From contig NZ_FMTM01000001.1 of NCBI RefSeq assembly GCF_900099775.1, positions 186,001 through 250,000 of the forward strand: a DNA stretch of 64,000 nt, in the 5' to 3' direction. This DNA comes from Rhizobium mongolense subsp. loessense (GTDB taxonomy: Bacteria; Pseudomonadota; Alphaproteobacteria; Rhizobiales; Rhizobiaceae). The first letter of the stretch is position 1. Each line of letters starts with the position of its first letter. The position numbers and the translations under genes were made by a program. The notes beneath the pieces were generated by a model. The model searched no databases. It had not been told where the DNA came from and saw nothing but the letters and a program-made list of their open reading frames with translations. Below are positions 18,908-27,272 of the stretch, piece after piece.

Positions 18908-19951
18908 ATGAAGTTTAACAGATTAGGCCGCACCGATATTTCCGTTTCGCAAATCTGCCTCGGCACCATGACGTGGGGCACGCAGAACACCGAAACCGAA
19001 GCGCATGAGCAGATGGATTACGCCGTCGATAACGGCGTGAACTTCTTCGATACCGCCGAGCTTTACCCTACAACTCCCCTTTCAGCGGAGACGCAGGGGC
19101 GCACCGAGGCCTATATCGGCAGCTGGTTCGCAACGACCGGCAAGCGCAACGACATCGTGCTGGCGACAAAGGTCGCGGGGCCCGGACGCTCCTATATCCG
19201 GGGCGGCGAAGGTGCCGACGCCAAGAATATCAAGCATGCCGTCGAAGCAAGTCTCAAGCGGCTGCAGACCGATTACATCGATCTCTACCAAATTCATTGG
19301 CCGAGCCGTGGGCATTTCCACTTCCGGCAGAACTGGCACTACGACCCCTTCAAGCAGGATCGGGCAAAGGCGGTCGCCAACATCACCGATATCCTCGAGA
19401 CGATGGATATGCTCGTGAAGGAAGGCAAGGTGCGCGCCGTCGGCCTGTCCAATGAAACTGCGTGGGGCACGCAGAAATACCTGACGCTCTCCGAGCAGAA
19501 GGGCCTTCCACGCGTCGCCAGCGTCCAGAACGAATACAGCCTGCTTTGCCGCCACTTCGACCTGGACATGGCGGAACTGTCGCATCACGAGGATGTGGGC
19601 CTGCTCGCCTATTCACCGCTTGCTGCTGGCCTGCTCACGGGAAAATATCTCGATGGCGCCAGGCCGGAAGGATCGCGCGCTACGATCAACGGCGATCTCG
19701 GCGGCCGGTTGCAGCCGCTGCAGGAAGCGCCCACCAGGGCCTGCGTCGAGATTGCAGCGAAGCACTGGCTTGATCCGGCAGCCATGGCGCTTGCCTTCTG
19801 CCTCACCCGCCGCTTCATGACCTCCGTCATCATCGGCGCAACGACGATGGAGCAGCTGAAGATCGACCTGAGCGCCGTCGAGGTTAAACTCTCGAGCGAC
19901 GTCCTCTCCGAGATCGAAAAGGTCCACCGGCAATATCCGATGCCGCTGTGA
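18908..19951 (+). CDS. NADP(H)-dependent aldo/keto reductase (Tas-like)
   Basis: An aldo/keto reductase of 347 residues closest in layout to E. coli Tas. It begins MKFNRLGRTDISVSQICLG; the catalytic aspartate and tyrosine lie in NFFDTAELYP, the lysine in VLATKVAGPGR, and the cofactor-binding SVIIGATTMEQL is near the C terminus. The physiological substrate is unknown. The start at 18908 matches family N termini; upstream in-frame sequence is low-complexity basic. It reads divergently from fabD, and a hairpin follows its stop. Confidence 0.88.
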   Translation: MKFNRLGRTDISVSQICLGTMTWGTQNTETEAHEQMDYAVDNGVNFFDTAELYPTTPLSAETQGRTEAYIGSWFATTGKRNDIVLATKVAGPGRSYIRGGEGADAKNIKHAVEASLKRLQTDYIDLYQIHWPSRGHFHFRQNWHYDPFKQDRAKAVANITDILETMDMLVKEGKVRAVGLSNETAWGTQKYLTLSEQKGLPRVASVQNEYSLLCRHFDLDMAELSHHEDVGLLAYSPLAAGLLTGKYLDGARPEGSRATINGDLGGRLQPLQEAPTRACVEIAAKHWLDPAAMALAFCLTRRFMTSVIIGATTMEQLKIDLSAVEVKLSSDVLSEIEKVHRQYPMPL

Positions 19952-19958
19952 CGAGTGC

Positions 19959-19986
19959 TCCGGGCTTCGGATAAACCAAGCCCGGA
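19959..19986 (+). terminator. Hairpin terminator after aldo/keto reductase gene
   Basis: A 9-bp perfect stem (TCCGGGCTT and its complement) with a 10-base loop begins 8 bases after the stop codon. The following T content is weak, so termination efficiency is uncertain. Confidence 0.55.
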
Positions 19987-20181
19987 ACATCTGTTTCCCG
20001 CGCTACGGTGATGATCGCTTCCAGGTCGGCGTCTGTCGCATGCAGCGCTCATCGAAAGCCGGAGCGGGTCCAAAGCCGAAGCGGGTTCCCGGCTGGCCTG
20101 TCGGACTTTCTGGCATGTGCAGAATTTACCCTCAAGATGACTGTAAACGGCACATAGCCCTGCTTAATTGCAGCCGAACGC

Positions 20182-20209
20182 TTGCCTTTCGCAGAAAAAT
20201 CCGTATAAG
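20182..20209 (+). promoter_or_regulatory. Sigma-70-like promoter for the rpsF operon
   Basis: TTGCCT and TATAAG are separated by 16 bases. No better promoter match is visible between the upstream gene and rpsF. If used, it gives an rpsF leader of roughly 210 nucleotides. Confidence 0.5.
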
Positions 20210-20215
20210 CGCCCC

Positions 20216-20427
20216 TGTTCGCAAACCCGGTCTTCTGGCTGGTGGCTGAACGGAGGGCCGGTTTCTTTGGAAATCGTTCGGAACGGAAGCGTTCCAGCCT
20301 CCCGTGTCTCCGCTCTCGACCGTCTCGGAAACGCTTTTCTTGCCTGGGTTCGGCCCAATCAGGAGCAGTCGTTGAGGCTTAGCCGCCGAATATCGGGTTG
20401 AACCAACGCAAGAAAGGCAAAGCTGTC
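20216..20427 (+). other. Long 5' leader of the rpsF operon
   Basis: About 210 bases between the candidate promoter and the rpsF start hold no convincing reading frame. The segment contains several GC-rich complementary stretches and ends with a Shine-Dalgarno AGAAAGG. S6:S18 autoregulatory leaders are known upstream of rpsF in many bacteria, and this is where one would lie, but I cannot show the motif by eye. Confidence 0.35.
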
Positions 20428-20889
20428 ATGGCTCTTTATGAACATGTATTCCTTGCCCGGCAGGATATTTCCGCTCAGCAGGTCGATGCCCTCGTAGAAC
20501 AGTACAAGGGCGTGATCGAGGCTAACGGCGGCAAGGTCGGGCGCATCGAAAACTGGGGTCTTAAGTCCCTCACCTACCGCATCAAGAAGAACCGCAAGGC
20601 TCACTACGCCCTGATGGACATCGATGCACCGGCAGCTGCCGTCCAGGAAATGGAACGCCAGATGCGCATCAGCGAAGATGTTCTGCGTTACATGACGCTC
20701 GCCGTCGAAAAGCACGAAGAAGGCCCGTCTGCCATGATGCAGAAGCGCGACCGCGACGACCGCGGCCCGCGTGACGGCGCCCGTGGCCCGCGCGAAGGCG
20801 GTTTCGACCGTGGCCCGCGCCCGCCGCGTGAAGGTGGCTTCGGCGACCGTGAAGACCGTCCGCGCCGTCCGCGCGAAGACCGCGTATAA
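20428..20889 (+). CDS. rpsF: 30S ribosomal protein S6
   Basis: S6, 153 residues, binds 16S rRNA with S18. The globular domain begins [15 protein letters not shown] and runs to about residue 100. From about residue 106 there is a highly charged tail rich in Arg, Gly, Asp and Pro with repeated GPR and REGGF units, much longer than in E. coli S6. The ATG at 20428 has AGAAAGG upstream; an in-frame ATG at 20398 is unlikely. It is first in the rpsF-rpsR operon. Confidence 0.97.
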   Translation: MALYEHVFLARQDISAQQVDALVEQYKGVIEANGGKVGRIENWGLKSLTYRIKKNRKAHYALMDIDAPAAAVQEMERQMRISEDVLRYMTLAVEKHEEGPSAMMQKRDRDDRGPRDGARGPREGGFDRGPRPPREGGFGDREDRPRRPREDRV

Positions 20890-20902
20890 GGAGATTTGAG
20901 AT

Positions 20903-21151
20903 ATGTCTGAAGCGTCCTCCGCTCCGGTCCGCCGCCCGTTCCACCGCCGCCGCAAGACCTGCCCGTTCTCGGGCGCGAATGCTCCGCGGATCGACTACAA
21001 GGACGTCCGTCTTCTGCAGCGTTACATTTCCGAGCGCGGCAAGATCGTTCCGTCCCGCATCACGGCCGTTTCGCAAAAGAAGCAGCGCGAACTCGCCCAG
21101 GCGATCAAGCGCGCCCGCTTCCTCGGCCTGCTGCCGTACGTCGTAGCTTAA
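20903..21151 (+). CDS. rpsR: 30S ribosomal protein S18
   Basis: S18, 82 residues, partners S6 on the platform of the small subunit. The segments [20 protein letters not shown] and [20 protein letters not shown] are characteristic. It follows rpsF by 13 bases with AAGGAG upstream of its ATG. Confidence 0.98.
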   Translation: MSEASSAPVRRPFHRRRKTCPFSGANAPRIDYKDVRLLQRYISERGKIVPSRITAVSQKKQRELAQAIKRARFLGLLPYVVA

Positions 21152-21160
21152 TTTGCTATC

Positions 21161-21191
21161 GCGACCCTCTGGTCCCAAACCAGAGGGTCGC
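21161..21191 (+). terminator. Long perfect hairpin after rpsR
   Basis: A 13-bp perfect inverted repeat (GCGACCCTCTGGT and its complement) with a 5-base loop starts 9 bases after the rpsR stop. A T-run is lacking, so partial termination or mRNA end protection before the DUF2232 and rplI genes is likely. Confidence 0.65.
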
Positions 21192-21304
21192 ATCCCTTCC
21201 GCGATGGGCGCGGATCGGAACCCTGAAAACCCATGTTGAGGCGGGTTTTTCTGAATTTGATTCAGGATACATCCTCTAACTGCTTGATGAAGCAGGACAG
21301 CGAC

Positions 21305-22288
21305 GTGACCAAAATGAACTTCAAGAGGCTGCTGACCGGCGCGCTCGCCGGAATGACCGCCGCGCTCCTGGCGCTCGGCGCGAGCGTGCAGTTGTCGTTC
21401 AGCGCCCTGCTCTACGCCGCTTCCGCCCTGCCCATCCTTCTCGTGGGTCTCGGCTGGGGCAATGCCGCGGCAATCTCTGCCGTCGTCACCGCTGCCGCCT
21501 TCGGTGCTGTCGCCGGCTCTCCGGCCTTCGCACTGATGATGACGCTGGTGACGCTGATTCCCGCCGGCTGGATCAGCCACCTGGCAAACCTTGCCCGCCC
21601 CGCCGCCGAGCTCGGCGGCCCGGAACACCTGACGGCCTGGTATCCGCTCTCCGACATCCTGCTGCATCTCTGCGGCCTGGTGACGCTCGCCGTCATCGTG
21701 ACCGGCTACATGATCGGCTATGGCCCGGAACTTATCGGCCAGATGGTAGACGCACTTTTCGGTTCCTTTGCGCAGCAACAGCCGGATTTCACTTTCAATG
21801 ACACGGCCACCGCGCAGACCAAGTCGCTGCTGCTCCTGATGCTGCCCGCCATTCAGGGCGCGATGTGGGTGCTGATGCTTTTTGCGGCCTACTATATCGC
21901 GGCACGCATCGTGAATGCGTCCGGCCGCGCGCTTCGCCCGCGCGAGGACATTCCGTCGGCGCTGCGCATGAACCGCAACGCGATCTTTGTCTTCCTCGCT
22001 GGTCTTGCCGCCACCTTCTTCGGCGGCGTTCCGGCGATGATCGGAGCAACTGTCGTCGGCACCTTTGGCGCCGGCTTCCTGCTTTCCGGCTTCGCCGCGC
22101 TGCATTTCCGCACGCGCGGCAAGGACTGGCGCGTGCCGGCGCTCGTCCTCTGCTACCTGGCATCGCTCGTTCTGATGCTGCCAGCTTTTTTCATTCTTGT
22201 CGTCGGTCTGTCCGATACGCGCAAAGCGATTGCCCTCACCCCGAACAAGAATGCCGATGCCCCTCAATCCACAGACAAGAAAATCTAG
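21305..22288 (+). CDS. DUF2232 family integral membrane protein
   Basis: A polytopic membrane protein of about 327 residues with roughly eight hydrophobic helices and an Ala/Gly/Leu-rich composition. It resembles the DUF2232 (YybS-like) membrane proteins that alphaproteobacteria encode between rpsR and rplI. Transport of a small molecule is plausible but unproven. I chose the GTG at 21305, preceded by AGGA at good spacing; ATG codons at 21287 and 21314 are alternatives. Confidence 0.75.
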   Translation: MTKMNFKRLLTGALAGMTAALLALGASVQLSFSALLYAASALPILLVGLGWGNAAAISAVVTAAAFGAVAGSPAFALMMTLVTLIPAGWISHLANLARPAAELGGPEHLTAWYPLSDILLHLCGLVTLAVIVTGYMIGYGPELIGQMVDALFGSFAQQQPDFTFNDTATAQTKSLLLLMLPAIQGAMWVLMLFAAYYIAARIVNASGRALRPREDIPSALRMNRNAIFVFLAGLAATFFGGVPAMIGATVVGTFGAGFLLSGFAALHFRTRGKDWRVPALVLCYLASLVLMLPAFFILVVGLSDTRKAIALTPNKNADAPQSTDKKI

Positions 22289-22309
22289 AGACACGAAAGG
22301 AAAACGAAG

Positions 22310-22888
22310 ATGGAAGTCATTCTTCTCGAACGCATCTCCAAGCTCGGCCAGATGGGCGAAACCGTCAAGGTTCGCGACGGCTTTGCACGCAACTACCTCC
22401 TGCCGCTCGGCAAGGCACTGCGCGCCAACGCCGCCAACAAGGCCCGTTTCGAATCCGAACGCGCAACGCTCGAAGCCCGCAACCTCGAGCGCAAGTCGGA
22501 AGCCCAAAAGGTCGCCGATGTCCTCGACGGCAAGTCCTTCATCGTCGTTCGCTCTGCCGGCGAAACAGGCCAGCTCTACGGCTCGGTTGCTGCCCGCGAC
22601 GTCGTTGAAATCCTGGCCGCCGAAGGCTTCAACATCGGCCGCAACCAGGTTCACCTGAACACGCCGATCAAGGCGATCGGTATCCACAAGGTCGAACTGC
22701 AGCTTCACGCCGAAGTCGAAATCCACGTCAATCTCAACGTTGCCCGCTCCGCCGACGAAGCCGAGCGCCAGGCAAAGGGCGAGACGCTCACCTCCGTCGA
22801 CGCAATCTACGGCGTTGATGAAGACGCCCTTCGCGCGGAAGACTTCTTCGATCCGGATGCCGACGGCAACGCCGAAGACGAAGCATAA
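22310..22888 (+). CDS. rplI: 50S ribosomal protein L9
   Basis: L9, 192 residues. The N-terminal rRNA-binding domain ([21 protein letters not shown], then [13 protein letters not shown]) and the long connecting helix and C-terminal domain are present. The acidic C-terminal extension ([16 protein letters not shown]) exceeds the usual length of about 150 residues and is common in rhizobia. AAAGGA precedes the start, and a good terminator follows. Confidence 0.97.
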   Translation: MEVILLERISKLGQMGETVKVRDGFARNYLLPLGKALRANAANKARFESERATLEARNLERKSEAQKVADVLDGKSFIVVRSAGETGQLYGSVAARDVVEILAAEGFNIGRNQVHLNTPIKAIGIHKVELQLHAEVEIHVNLNVARSADEAERQAKGETLTSVDAIYGVDEDALRAEDFFDPDADGNAEDEA

Positions 22889-22914
22889 GCTTCGCAAGCT
22901 TACTTCACAAAGCA

Positions 22915-22939
22915 GAAGCCCGGCTCCAGGCCGGGCTTC
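22915..22939 (+). terminator. Intrinsic terminator after rplI
   Basis: A 10-bp perfect stem (GAAGCCCGGC and its complement) with a 5-base loop, 26 bases after the rplI stop. It closes the ribosomal operon and faces the convergent marR-type gene. Confidence 0.8.
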
Positions 22940-22965
22940 TTGCGTTTGTCAGTTGGCCGCGATTT

Positions 22966-23409
22966 TCATTGCCCCCGAACCGCCAGGAGGTTTGCCTGCA
23001 TGGCGCGGATGACGCTCAGCGTCGTCCTCAAGTCATTTTCGGAAATGCCGGCGACGACCCGGGCGCGCACCTCTGCGGCGAGATCCTCGACCTCACCGGC
23101 GACGGCCCTTCCCGCATCCGTGATGTAGATCTCCTTGGCGCGGCGATCGGAACCGGCGACGCGGCGTTCCAGGAAACCCTGCGCCTCCATTGCGTCGAGG
23201 ATCCGGACCAGCGTCGGCGTTTCGAGTTCCAGCCGTTCGGCCAGTTCTCGCTGATTGATGCCGTCCTTCTTGTTGAGCGTAAAAAAGACTCGCGCGCGCG
23301 GCAGTGTCATGTTTCTCTCACGCACGAGGGAATCGAACGTCGCTCGCAATTTTCGGGTAAACGCAGCGATGTCCTCAATGAGTTCCCGCCTGAGAAGCAT
23401 ATTCGCCAT
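22966..23409 (-). CDS. MarR family transcriptional regulator
   Basis: A winged-helix MarR-family repressor of 147 residues. The recognition region (INQRELAERLELETPTLVR) and the wing (VAGSDRRAKEIYITDAG) are typical. The ligand and target genes are unknown. A TTAGT-N6-ACTAA palindrome lies 14 bases upstream of its start, suggesting autoregulation; the divergent gene is dnaB, 315 bases away. Confidence 0.88.
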   Translation of the reverse strand: MANMLLRRELIEDIAAFTRKLRATFDSLVRERNMTLPRARVFFTLNKKDGINQRELAERLELETPTLVRILDAMEAQGFLERRVAGSDRRAKEIYITDAGRAVAGEVEDLAAEVRARVVAGISENDLRTTLSVIRAMQANLLAVRGQ

Positions 23410-23423
23410 AGATTCCCCATTAT

Positions 23424-23439
23424 TTAGTTAGCGCACTAA
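23424..23439. promoter_or_regulatory. Candidate MarR-type operator
   Basis: The inverted repeat TTAGT-TAGCGC-ACTAA lies directly upstream of the MarR gene. Its TTAG...CTAA layout resembles binding sites of MarR-family repressors, which commonly autoregulate. Confidence 0.5.
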
Positions 23440-23513
23440 TTATATTTCCTCTGTCTAGTTGAGTTCAGACGTCTTTTCAAGTGCCACGCTCAAGGCATTC
23501 AGGCTAAAATATT

Positions 23514-23527
23514 TTAGTTGGAATGAG
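23514..23527. promoter_or_regulatory. Perfect 14-bp palindrome upstream of dnaB
   Basis: CTAAAATATTTTAG is an uninterrupted palindrome in the dnaB upstream region, about 200 bases before the ATG. It is AT-rich against a GC-rich background. It could be an operator or part of a promoter; the factor is unknown. Confidence 0.35.
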
Positions 23528-23724
23528 TCGCGGTCCTTATGCCGTGTCCTCAAGGTGACATCGGCAATATTTTCTCCCTGGCGGCCATCAGCGCTGTGGA
23601 GAAGTCGAACAATGTGCAAAGCGTTACGGATTTCACGACAGGCCCAAGGCTGTTGCGGAGCTGCACTTGCATTTGCCTTGGCGAGCCTTCAAATCCGGGT
23701 ACGGAAAAGACAGAACGGATCAAG

Positions 23725-25221
23725 ATGAACGACGCCGCGCGAAAGATTGCCGCCGTTGCTCCAGCAGAGCAGCACTACCGCGAAGCACCTAACAACATCG
23801 AAGCCGAGCAGGCGCTTCTGGGTGCCATCCTGATGAACAACGACGCCTATTACCGGGTGTCCGACTTCCTGAAGCCGATTCATCTCTATGAACCGCTCCA
23901 CCGAAAGATTTTCGAGGTCGCGGGCGACATTATCCGTATGGGCAAGATCGCCAATCCAGTGACGATCAAGACCTTCCTGAAGGCCGACGAGAAGGTCGGC
24001 GACATGACGGTCTCCGAATATCTCGCGCGCCTTGCCCGCGAAGCCGTGACAATCATCAACGCCGAGGACTACGGGCGCGCGATCTACGATCTGGCGCTGC
24101 GGCGGGCGCTGATTACCATCGGCGAGGACATGGTCAACATCGCCTATGACGCGCCGCTCGACATGCCGCCGCAGACGCAGATCGAAGATACCGAGCGTCG
24201 CCTCTTCGAGCTTGCCGAAAACGGCCGCTACGACGGCGGCTTCCAGGCCTTCAACGACGCGGTGGCGCTGGCGATCGACATGGCGGCAGTTGCCAAGGAA
24301 CGCGACGGCGGCCTCTCGGGCATTTCGACCGGCATCCATTCGCTCGATTCGAAGATGGGCGGACTGCAGCGCTCCGACTTGATTATCCTTGCCGGACGTC
24401 CGGGGATGGGCAAGACCTCGCTTGCGACCAATATCGCCTACAATATCGCCGCCGCCTATGAGGGCGAAGTCCAATCCGACGGCAGCATGAAGGCGAAGAA
24501 CGGTGGCGTCGTCGGGTTCTACTCGCTCGAAATGTCGTCGGAACAGCTCGCCACCCGCATCATCTCCGAACAGACGGAAGTCTCCTCCTCGAAAATCCGC
24601 CGCGGTGACATCAACGACGCGGACTTCGAAAAACTCGTCGCCTGCTCGATGATGATGCAGAAGGTGCCGCTCTACATCGACCAGACCGGCGGCATCTCCA
24701 TCGCCCAGCTGGCCGCCCGCGCCCGGCGGCTTAAGCGCCAGCGCGGCCTCGACGTGCTGGTCGTCGACTACGTGCAGCTGATGACCGGCTCGGGCAAGTC
24801 GAACGAGAACCGCGTCCAGGAAATTACCCAGATCACCACCGGCCTGAAAGCCCTCGGCAAGGAACTGAACGTTCCGATCATCGCGCTCTCACAGCTTTCG
24901 CGTCAGGTCGAAAGCCGCGACGACAAGCGCCCGCAGCTCTCCGACCTGCGTGAATCGGGCTCGATCGAGCAGGACGCCGACGTCGTGCTCTTCGTGTTCC
25001 GCGAGGAATATTACGTTAAGAACATGGAACCCCGCGATCCGGCCGATCCGAAATATGCGGAGTGGGAAGCGCTGTTCGACAAGGTGAAGGGCACGGCGGA
25101 CGTCATCATCGCCAAGCAGCGTCACGGACCGACCGGCACAGTAAAGCTTGCCTTCCAGGCGGAGTTCACGCGCTTTGCCGACCTCGCCGACCCGTCCTTC
25201 ATTCAGTACGAGGAACACTAG
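23725..25221 (+). CDS. dnaB: Replicative DNA helicase DnaB
   Basis: The hexameric replication-fork helicase, 498 residues. The N-terminal DnaG-binding domain (NNIEAEQALLGAILMN) is followed by the RecA-like domain with Walker A GRPGMGKTSLA, Walker B LDVLVVDYVQLM and the arginine-finger region DLRESGSIEQDADVV. No intein is present. The ATG at 23725 is chosen for its N terminus; an open frame extends upstream but encodes no recognisable sequence. A strong terminator follows. Confidence 0.96.
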   Translation: MNDAARKIAAVAPAEQHYREAPNNIEAEQALLGAILMNNDAYYRVSDFLKPIHLYEPLHRKIFEVAGDIIRMGKIANPVTIKTFLKADEKVGDMTVSEYLARLAREAVTIINAEDYGRAIYDLALRRALITIGEDMVNIAYDAPLDMPPQTQIEDTERRLFELAENGRYDGGFQAFNDAVALAIDMAAVAKERDGGLSGISTGIHSLDSKMGGLQRSDLIILAGRPGMGKTSLATNIAYNIAAAYEGEVQSDGSMKAKNGGVVGFYSLEMSSEQLATRIISEQTEVSSSKIRRGDINDADFEKLVACSMMMQKVPLYIDQTGGISIAQLAARARRLKRQRGLDVLVVDYVQLMTGSGKSNENRVQEITQITTGLKALGKELNVPIIALSQLSRQVESRDDKRPQLSDLRESGSIEQDADVVLFVFREEYYVKNMEPRDPADPKYAEWEALFDKVKGTADVIIAKQRHGPTGTVKLAFQAEFTRFADLADPSFIQYEEH

Positions 25222-25285
25222 CAATTCCGATTTCTTGCTGCAGTGCGGCGGCGGACTTCCTATTGACCAAATTGACCTTTAGACT

Positions 25286-25314
25286 GGCCGGAGACTCATC
25301 TCCGGCCGTTTTTT
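25286..25314 (+). terminator. Intrinsic terminator after dnaB
   Basis: A 9-bp perfect stem (GGCCGGAGA and its complement), a 4-base loop and a run of six T make a textbook rho-independent terminator. It ends only 11 bases before the alr start codon. Confidence 0.88.
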
Positions 25315-25325
25315 AATGTGGATTC

Positions 25326-26486
25326 ATGACTGAAAATTCCGCCGCCTCCGAAGAAGACAGGTTTGCTTCCGCCGGCGTGCGGCTGACTGTCGACCTGACT
25401 GCGCTGACGGAAAACTGGCGGGACATGGCACGGCGCTCCAAAAGGGCGCGCGCATCTGCGGTTGTGAAGGCGGACGCCTATGGCATGGGCATCGAGGATG
25501 CTGGGGAAGCGCTCTACATCGCCGGTGCCCGCGACTTCTTCGTCGCAACTGTCGATGAGGGCGTGACGCTGCGCCTCTACGCGCCCGATGCGCGCATCTT
25601 CGTGCTCGCCGGCATCTGGCCAGGCACTGAAAGACGCTTCTTTGAAAACGACCTCGTGCCGGTCATCTCCTCCCAGGAACAGCTCGCCTTTTGGATGGCG
25701 GTGCTTTCGGAATATGGCGACTACCCTTGCGCGCTGCATGTCGACACCGGCTTCAACCGGCTCGGCCTTCATATCGACGAAGCGCTTGCGCTGGCTGATG
25801 ACGTCTCCCGCCCGGCCAGCTTCGCCCCGGTTCTCGTCATGAGCCATCTCGCCTGCGGCGACGATCCGTCATCTCAGATGAACAAGCAGCAGCTCGAATC
25901 ATTCCGCAAGGTTAGCGCCGCATATGAAGGTATCGAATCAAGCCTCGCTGCATCAGGCGGCATTTTTCTCGGCGAGGATTACCATTTCGACCTGACGCGC
26001 CCCGGCATTGCCATCTACGGCGGCGAAGCGGTGAGCGGCATGGCCAACCCCATGCGGCCGGTTGCGACCGCGGAGGCCCGCGTGATCCAGGTCCGCACCG
26101 TGCGCGCTGGCGAATCCGTGAGTTACGGCCGGGCGCTGAAGCTTGACCGCGATAGCCGCCTCGCCATCGTTTCCGCCGGTTATGCCGACGGCTACATGCG
26201 AAGCCAGTCGAGCGGCGGCGTCCCGCTTCGCCAAGCCGTGCCGCAGGGCGGCCAAGGCTTCTTTGAGGGCCACACCGTGCCGGTCGCCGGGCGCATCACC
26301 ATGGATCTTTCCATCTTCGATGTGACCGACCTGCCGGAAAACCTCATCCGTGCCGGCGATTACATCGAACTCTTCGGCAGGAACGTCCCCGTTGACGATG
26401 CGGCACGGGCGGCAGGCACGATCGGCTATGAGATGCTGGCAAGCGTCGGGTTGCGGTATGAGCGAAAATACGTCAGCGAAGAATGA
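25326..26486 (+). CDS. alr: Alanine racemase
   Basis: A PLP-dependent racemase of 386 residues giving D-alanine for peptidoglycan. The PLP lysine is in VVKADAYGMGI (about residue 49), and the second catalytic base region VSAGYADGYMRS and the GRITMDLSIFDV motif are present. The dnaB terminator is immediately upstream, so the start or its transcription source is unusual (see findings). It converges with the LysE-type gene. Confidence 0.93.
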   Translation: MTENSAASEEDRFASAGVRLTVDLTALTENWRDMARRSKRARASAVVKADAYGMGIEDAGEALYIAGARDFFVATVDEGVTLRLYAPDARIFVLAGIWPGTERRFFENDLVPVISSQEQLAFWMAVLSEYGDYPCALHVDTGFNRLGLHIDEALALADDVSRPASFAPVLVMSHLACGDDPSSQMNKQQLESFRKVSAAYEGIESSLAASGGIFLGEDYHFDLTRPGIAIYGGEAVSGMANPMRPVATAEARVIQVRTVRAGESVSYGRALKLDRDSRLAIVSAGYADGYMRSQSSGGVPLRQAVPQGGQGFFEGHTVPVAGRITMDLSIFDVTDLPENLIRAGDYIELFGRNVPVDDAARAAGTIGYEMLASVGLRYERKYVSEE

Positions 26487-26494
26487 GGTGCCGC

Positions 26495-27130
26495 TCAGCG
26501 GCTTGTCAGGGCCAGCCGCACGCCAAGGGCAACGAACAGCGCGCCTAGCCCGCGATCGAGCCAGAGACTAACCCTCCTATCGCGTTTGATCAGATCGGCA
26601 AGCCGTCCTCCGGCCAGGATCAGCGGCGGCTCGATGAAGGCAGCCACGACGATAATCAGCCCGCCGTGCACGGAAAGCTGTAGCCAGGCAGGCCCGGCGC
26701 CTTCGACGACGAACTGCGGCAGGAAGGCGAGAAAGAAGATCGCAACCTTCGGGTTAAGCAGCGAAACGAGCACGCCCTGCCGGTAGATCCGCCCTGAGCC
26801 CAGCCTTTCGCCTGCCGCCTTGACGAAGCCGCCCTCGCCGCTTGAGCGCAGGACCTGGATGCCGAGCCAGACGAGATAGATCGCACCGAGCCACTTCACT
26901 GCCGAGAAGGCAATGGCAGAGGCGGCAAGTACCGCCGAAAGGCCGCAGGCTGCGAGAAGCGCGTGCAGGCAGGCGCCGGTCCAGATGCCGAAGACAGCCG
27001 AAAAGCCGGCACGCGTGCCGCTTTTGATCGTATGGCCGAGGATAAAAGCCATATCCGGACCCGGCGACAGGTTCAAAAGCACGGCGGCGGTGAAGAAGGC
27101 GATCCAGTGGGCGAGCGAATAATCGAGCAT
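26495..27130 (-). CDS. LysE/RhtB family amino-acid exporter
   Basis: A 211-residue inner-membrane exporter with about six transmembrane helices. The family signature near the N terminus (NLSPGPDMAFILGHTI) and GAIYLVWLGIQVLRS are clear. The substrate, usually an amino acid or homoserine lactone-like compound, cannot be told. I chose the MLDYSLAHWIAFF start over the ATG 27 codons upstream because it matches family N termini. Confidence 0.88.
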   Translation of the reverse strand: MLDYSLAHWIAFFTAAVLLNLSPGPDMAFILGHTIKSGTRAGFSAVFGIWTGACLHALLAACGLSAVLAASAIAFSAVKWLGAIYLVWLGIQVLRSSGEGGFVKAAGERLGSGRIYRQGVLVSLLNPKVAIFFLAFLPQFVVEGAGPAWLQLSVHGGLIIVVAAFIEPPLILAGGRLADLIKRDRRVSLWLDRGLGALFVALGVRLALTSR

Positions 27131-27272
27131 TGAGCGATCCGTCGGATGATCCTTCCATGCTGCCACTTGGGCGCCTGATGGGAAAATCATTAGTTTTGAT
27201 CGGTCCCGCAAGCCATTATCTAGGGCAAATCTGATTCGGGCGCGCCGGCGCTCATGGGCGAAAGCATCATTG

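Noticed and set aside
20669..22897. A 742-codon minus-strand open frame
   Set aside because: It lies antisense to rpsF, rpsR, the DUF2232 gene and rplI, which have clear motifs and ribosome sites. The antisense sequence is low-complexity and typical of GC-rich mirror frames.
26495..27130. Possible horizontally acquired exporter
   Set aside because: Base composition looks like its neighbours and no mobile element is near.
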